Shown here in pieces: positions 62,674 through 64,000 of a stretch of 64,000 nucleotides of DNA. The position numbers were made by a program, and so were the translations under genes. A model generated the notes under the pieces. That model was not told the origin of the DNA. It did no database searches and saw only the letters and a program-made list of their open reading frames with translations. The DNA comes from Bradyrhizobium sp. AZCC 2176 (GTDB lineage: Bacteria; Pseudomonadota; Alphaproteobacteria; Rhizobiales; Xanthobacteraceae), in contig NZ_JAZHRX010000001.1 of the NCBI RefSeq assembly GCF_036924645.1, positions 3,809,501-3,873,500 on the forward strand. The letters are read 5' to 3'. Position 1 is the stretch's first letter. Each line of letters opens with the position of its first letter.

Positions 62674-64000
62674 TCACTCGGCGGGTTCGCTGAGCCATTG
62701 GCGAACAATGGAAGCGGTCTCGTTCGGATTTCGTTCGGCCAGTTCGCCGACCCGGTGCACGGCCTGCGCGTGGACCTGGCCCTGGACCTGGGCGACGTCG
62801 ATCAGTTGGGCGGTGCCGCTGCCGGCGATCAGCGCCTGCCCGGGCCCGAGTTCGGCTGTGCCGTCGGTCAAAGCCGGCACCGGTTCGGCCAGCGCGGGAA
62901 TGACTTCGGCAGCCAGGATGCGCTTGACCAGCGGGCGGATCACCATGAACAGCACCACCAGGCCGAGCAGCATCATGACGCCGAGTTCGATGACATACAT
63001 GACGTCATCCTTGGTGAACTGCAGCATGCCGAGAAAGCCGGTCGGCTCGACGACCGCGGGCACGGCCGGCGCTTCGGCAAAGCGAAGATTGACGACCTCG
63101 ACCTGGTCGCCGCGCTTCTGGTCGAAGCCGATCGCCGAGCGGACCAGGGTGGCGATGCGGTCGAGCTGTTCCTTGCTGCGGTCCTGATAGACCATCTCGC
63201 CCTTTTCGTTCTTGGAATAGGCGCCGTCGACCAGCACCGCCACCGAGATCCGGTTGACCCGTCCGGCCTCTGTGACCTCGGTCTTGGTGGTGCGGGAAAT
63301 CTCGTAATTGTTGGTCTCTTCGCTCTTCTTGCTCTGGTCGCGAGCGGTCGGTGTGGTGCTGGTTTGATTGCCCGGCAATTCGTTGTTGACCGTGACCTGG
63401 CCGTTGTTCTCGGCGGTCAGCGAGGATTCCTCGCGGGTCTGGGTGGAGCGCAGCACGCGGCCCTCGGGATCGAACTTGTCCGAGGTCTGGGTGACCTTGT
63501 TGTAGTCGAAATCGGCGGTGAGCTGGACGCGGGCGCGGCCCTGGCCGACCACCGAAGAGACGATCGCCTCGACCTCGTTGCGCATGCGCTTCTCGAACGC
63601 CGTGCGGCGCTCGTCGCCGACCGCGTTCTCGGAGTCCTTGCCGGCGCCGTCGGCCAGCAACCGGCCGGCCTCGTCGACGATCGACACCCGCTGCGGCTTC
63701 AGCCCGTTGACGGCGGAGGCGACGACATGCCGAATAGCGCGGATCTGCTGGGGTTCGAGGCTGCCGCGCACCCGCAGCACGATCGAGGCCGACGGCTCCG
63801 GCGTTTCGCGCGAGAACAGCGGCCGCTCCGGCAGCACCAGATGCACTCGGGCCGCCTGGATGCGATCGATGGCGCGGATGGTGCGGGCGAGTTCGCCCTC
63901 CAGTGCGCGCAAATGATTGATGTTCTGGACGAAGCTCGTGGTGCCGAGGGCGTCCGATTTGTCGAAAATCTCGTAACCGACGCTGCCGCCCTTGGGTAGA
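62674..64000 (-). CDS. fliF: Flagellar MS-ring protein FliF, 3' part (5' end outside window)
   Basis: The open frame continues to the window edge, so only the C-terminal part, about 440 residues, is present. It includes the ring-building region (GYEIFDKSDALGTTSFVQNI, then LRALEGELARTIRAIDRIQA), the periplasmic domain RVHLVLPERPLFSRETPEPSASIVLRVRG, a C-terminal transmembrane helix (VIELGVMMLLGLVVLFMVIRPLVKRI) and a cytoplasmic tail ending SIVRQWLSEPAE that binds FliG. The sequence matches FliF over its length. Confidence 0.96.
   Translation of the reverse strand, partial: LPKGGSVGYEIFDKSDALGTTSFVQNINHLRALEGELARTIRAIDRIQAARVHLVLPERPLFSRETPEPSASIVLRVRGSLEPQQIRAIRHVVASAVNGLKPQRVSIVDEAGRLLADGAGKDSENAVGDERRTAFEKRMRNEVEAIVSSVVGQGRARVQLTADFDYNKVTQTSDKFDPEGRVLRSTQTREESSLTAENNGQVTVNNELPGNQTSTTPTARDQSKKSEETNNYEISRTTKTEVTEAGRVNRISVAVLVDGAYSKNEKGEMVYQDRSKEQLDRIATLVRSAIGFDQKRGDQVEVVNLRFAEAPAVPAVVEPTGFLGMLQFTKDDVMYVIELGVMMLLGLVVLFMVIRPLVKRILAAEVIPALAEPVPALTDGTAELGPGQALIAGSGTAQLIDVAQVQGQVHAQAVHRVGELAERNPNETASIVRQWLSEPAE

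Noticed and set aside
61471..63999. An 842-codon open frame on the plus strand through fliH, fliG and fliF
   Set aside because: It lies entirely antisense to three certain flagellar genes and reads as biased sequence without domains.

Overview
The window is a GC-rich chromosomal segment of an alphaproteobacterium, most likely Bradyrhizobium or a close relative. The basis is gene content and order: a heme-uptake cluster (hmuVUT, hemP/hmuP, hmuR, a heme monooxygenase, hutX, exbBD, tonB), a fliF-fliG-fliH-fliN-flbD flagellar block, a serC-serA pair behind a leader that looks like the alphaproteobacterial serC RNA motif, several small proteins I recognise as typical of that group, and many interspersed palindromic repeats. 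No rRNA, tRNA, CRISPR array, transposase, integrase or prophage gene was seen, so this looks like core chromosome with some metabolic accessory genes.

Layout. 0-5 kb: the 3' part of an EF-G-like GTPase, shikimate dehydrogenase, two tandem secreted 208-residue paralogs, and an FMN-dependent alpha-hydroxy-acid dehydrogenase. 5-11.5 kb: glmM, an Fsr-type MFS exporter, two outer-membrane beta-barrel proteins, a glutathione S-transferase and a GNAT acetyltransferase. 11.7-18.2 kb: the serine pathway (leader RNA, serC, serA), a DUF4140/DUF4139 secreted protein and a phytase-like esterase behind a possible Pho box. 18.4-27.3 kb: the heme-uptake system, arranged around one divergent control region with a 27-bp palindrome. 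27.3-31.8 kb: a sugar-type ABC importer with two permeases, a binding protein and a 2-hydroxyacid dehydrogenase, but no ATPase gene. 32-33.7 kb: a chemoreceptor gene broken by a frameshift. 33.8-43.3 kb: accessory metabolism, with two Bug-type binding proteins, two EamA exporters, a TetR/membrane-protein divergent pair, a quinone-oxidoreductase-like protein, a second alpha-hydroxy-acid dehydrogenase and an isolated MlaD-type protein. 43.7-52 kb: a YbaK deacylase, purA, a proline-rich membrane protein, a DUF2336 protein and small conserved hypotheticals. 52-59 kb: msrB and a secreted msrA, a TPR-caspase gene broken by a frameshift, a RecD-like helicase and a luciferase-like monooxygenase. 59-64 kb: flagellar genes flbD, fliN, fliH, fliG and the 3' part of fliF on the minus strand.

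How they work together. The clearest integrated system is heme acquisition: HmuR takes heme across the outer membrane with energy from TonB-ExbB-ExbD, HmuT and HmuUV carry it to the cytoplasm, HutX probably carries it there, and an IsdG-type monooxygenase (all three family catalytic residues present) degrades it. HemP/HmuP sits at the divergent promoter and is known in B. japonicum as an Irr coactivator. Interspersed inverted repeats fill many intergenic gaps, including inside the serC-serA and exbD-tonB gaps. I did not find a clearly new multi-gene system. The best leads are the ATPase-less ABC operon, the frameshifted TPR-caspase gene, the tandem secreted paralogs, and several palindromic operator candidates.
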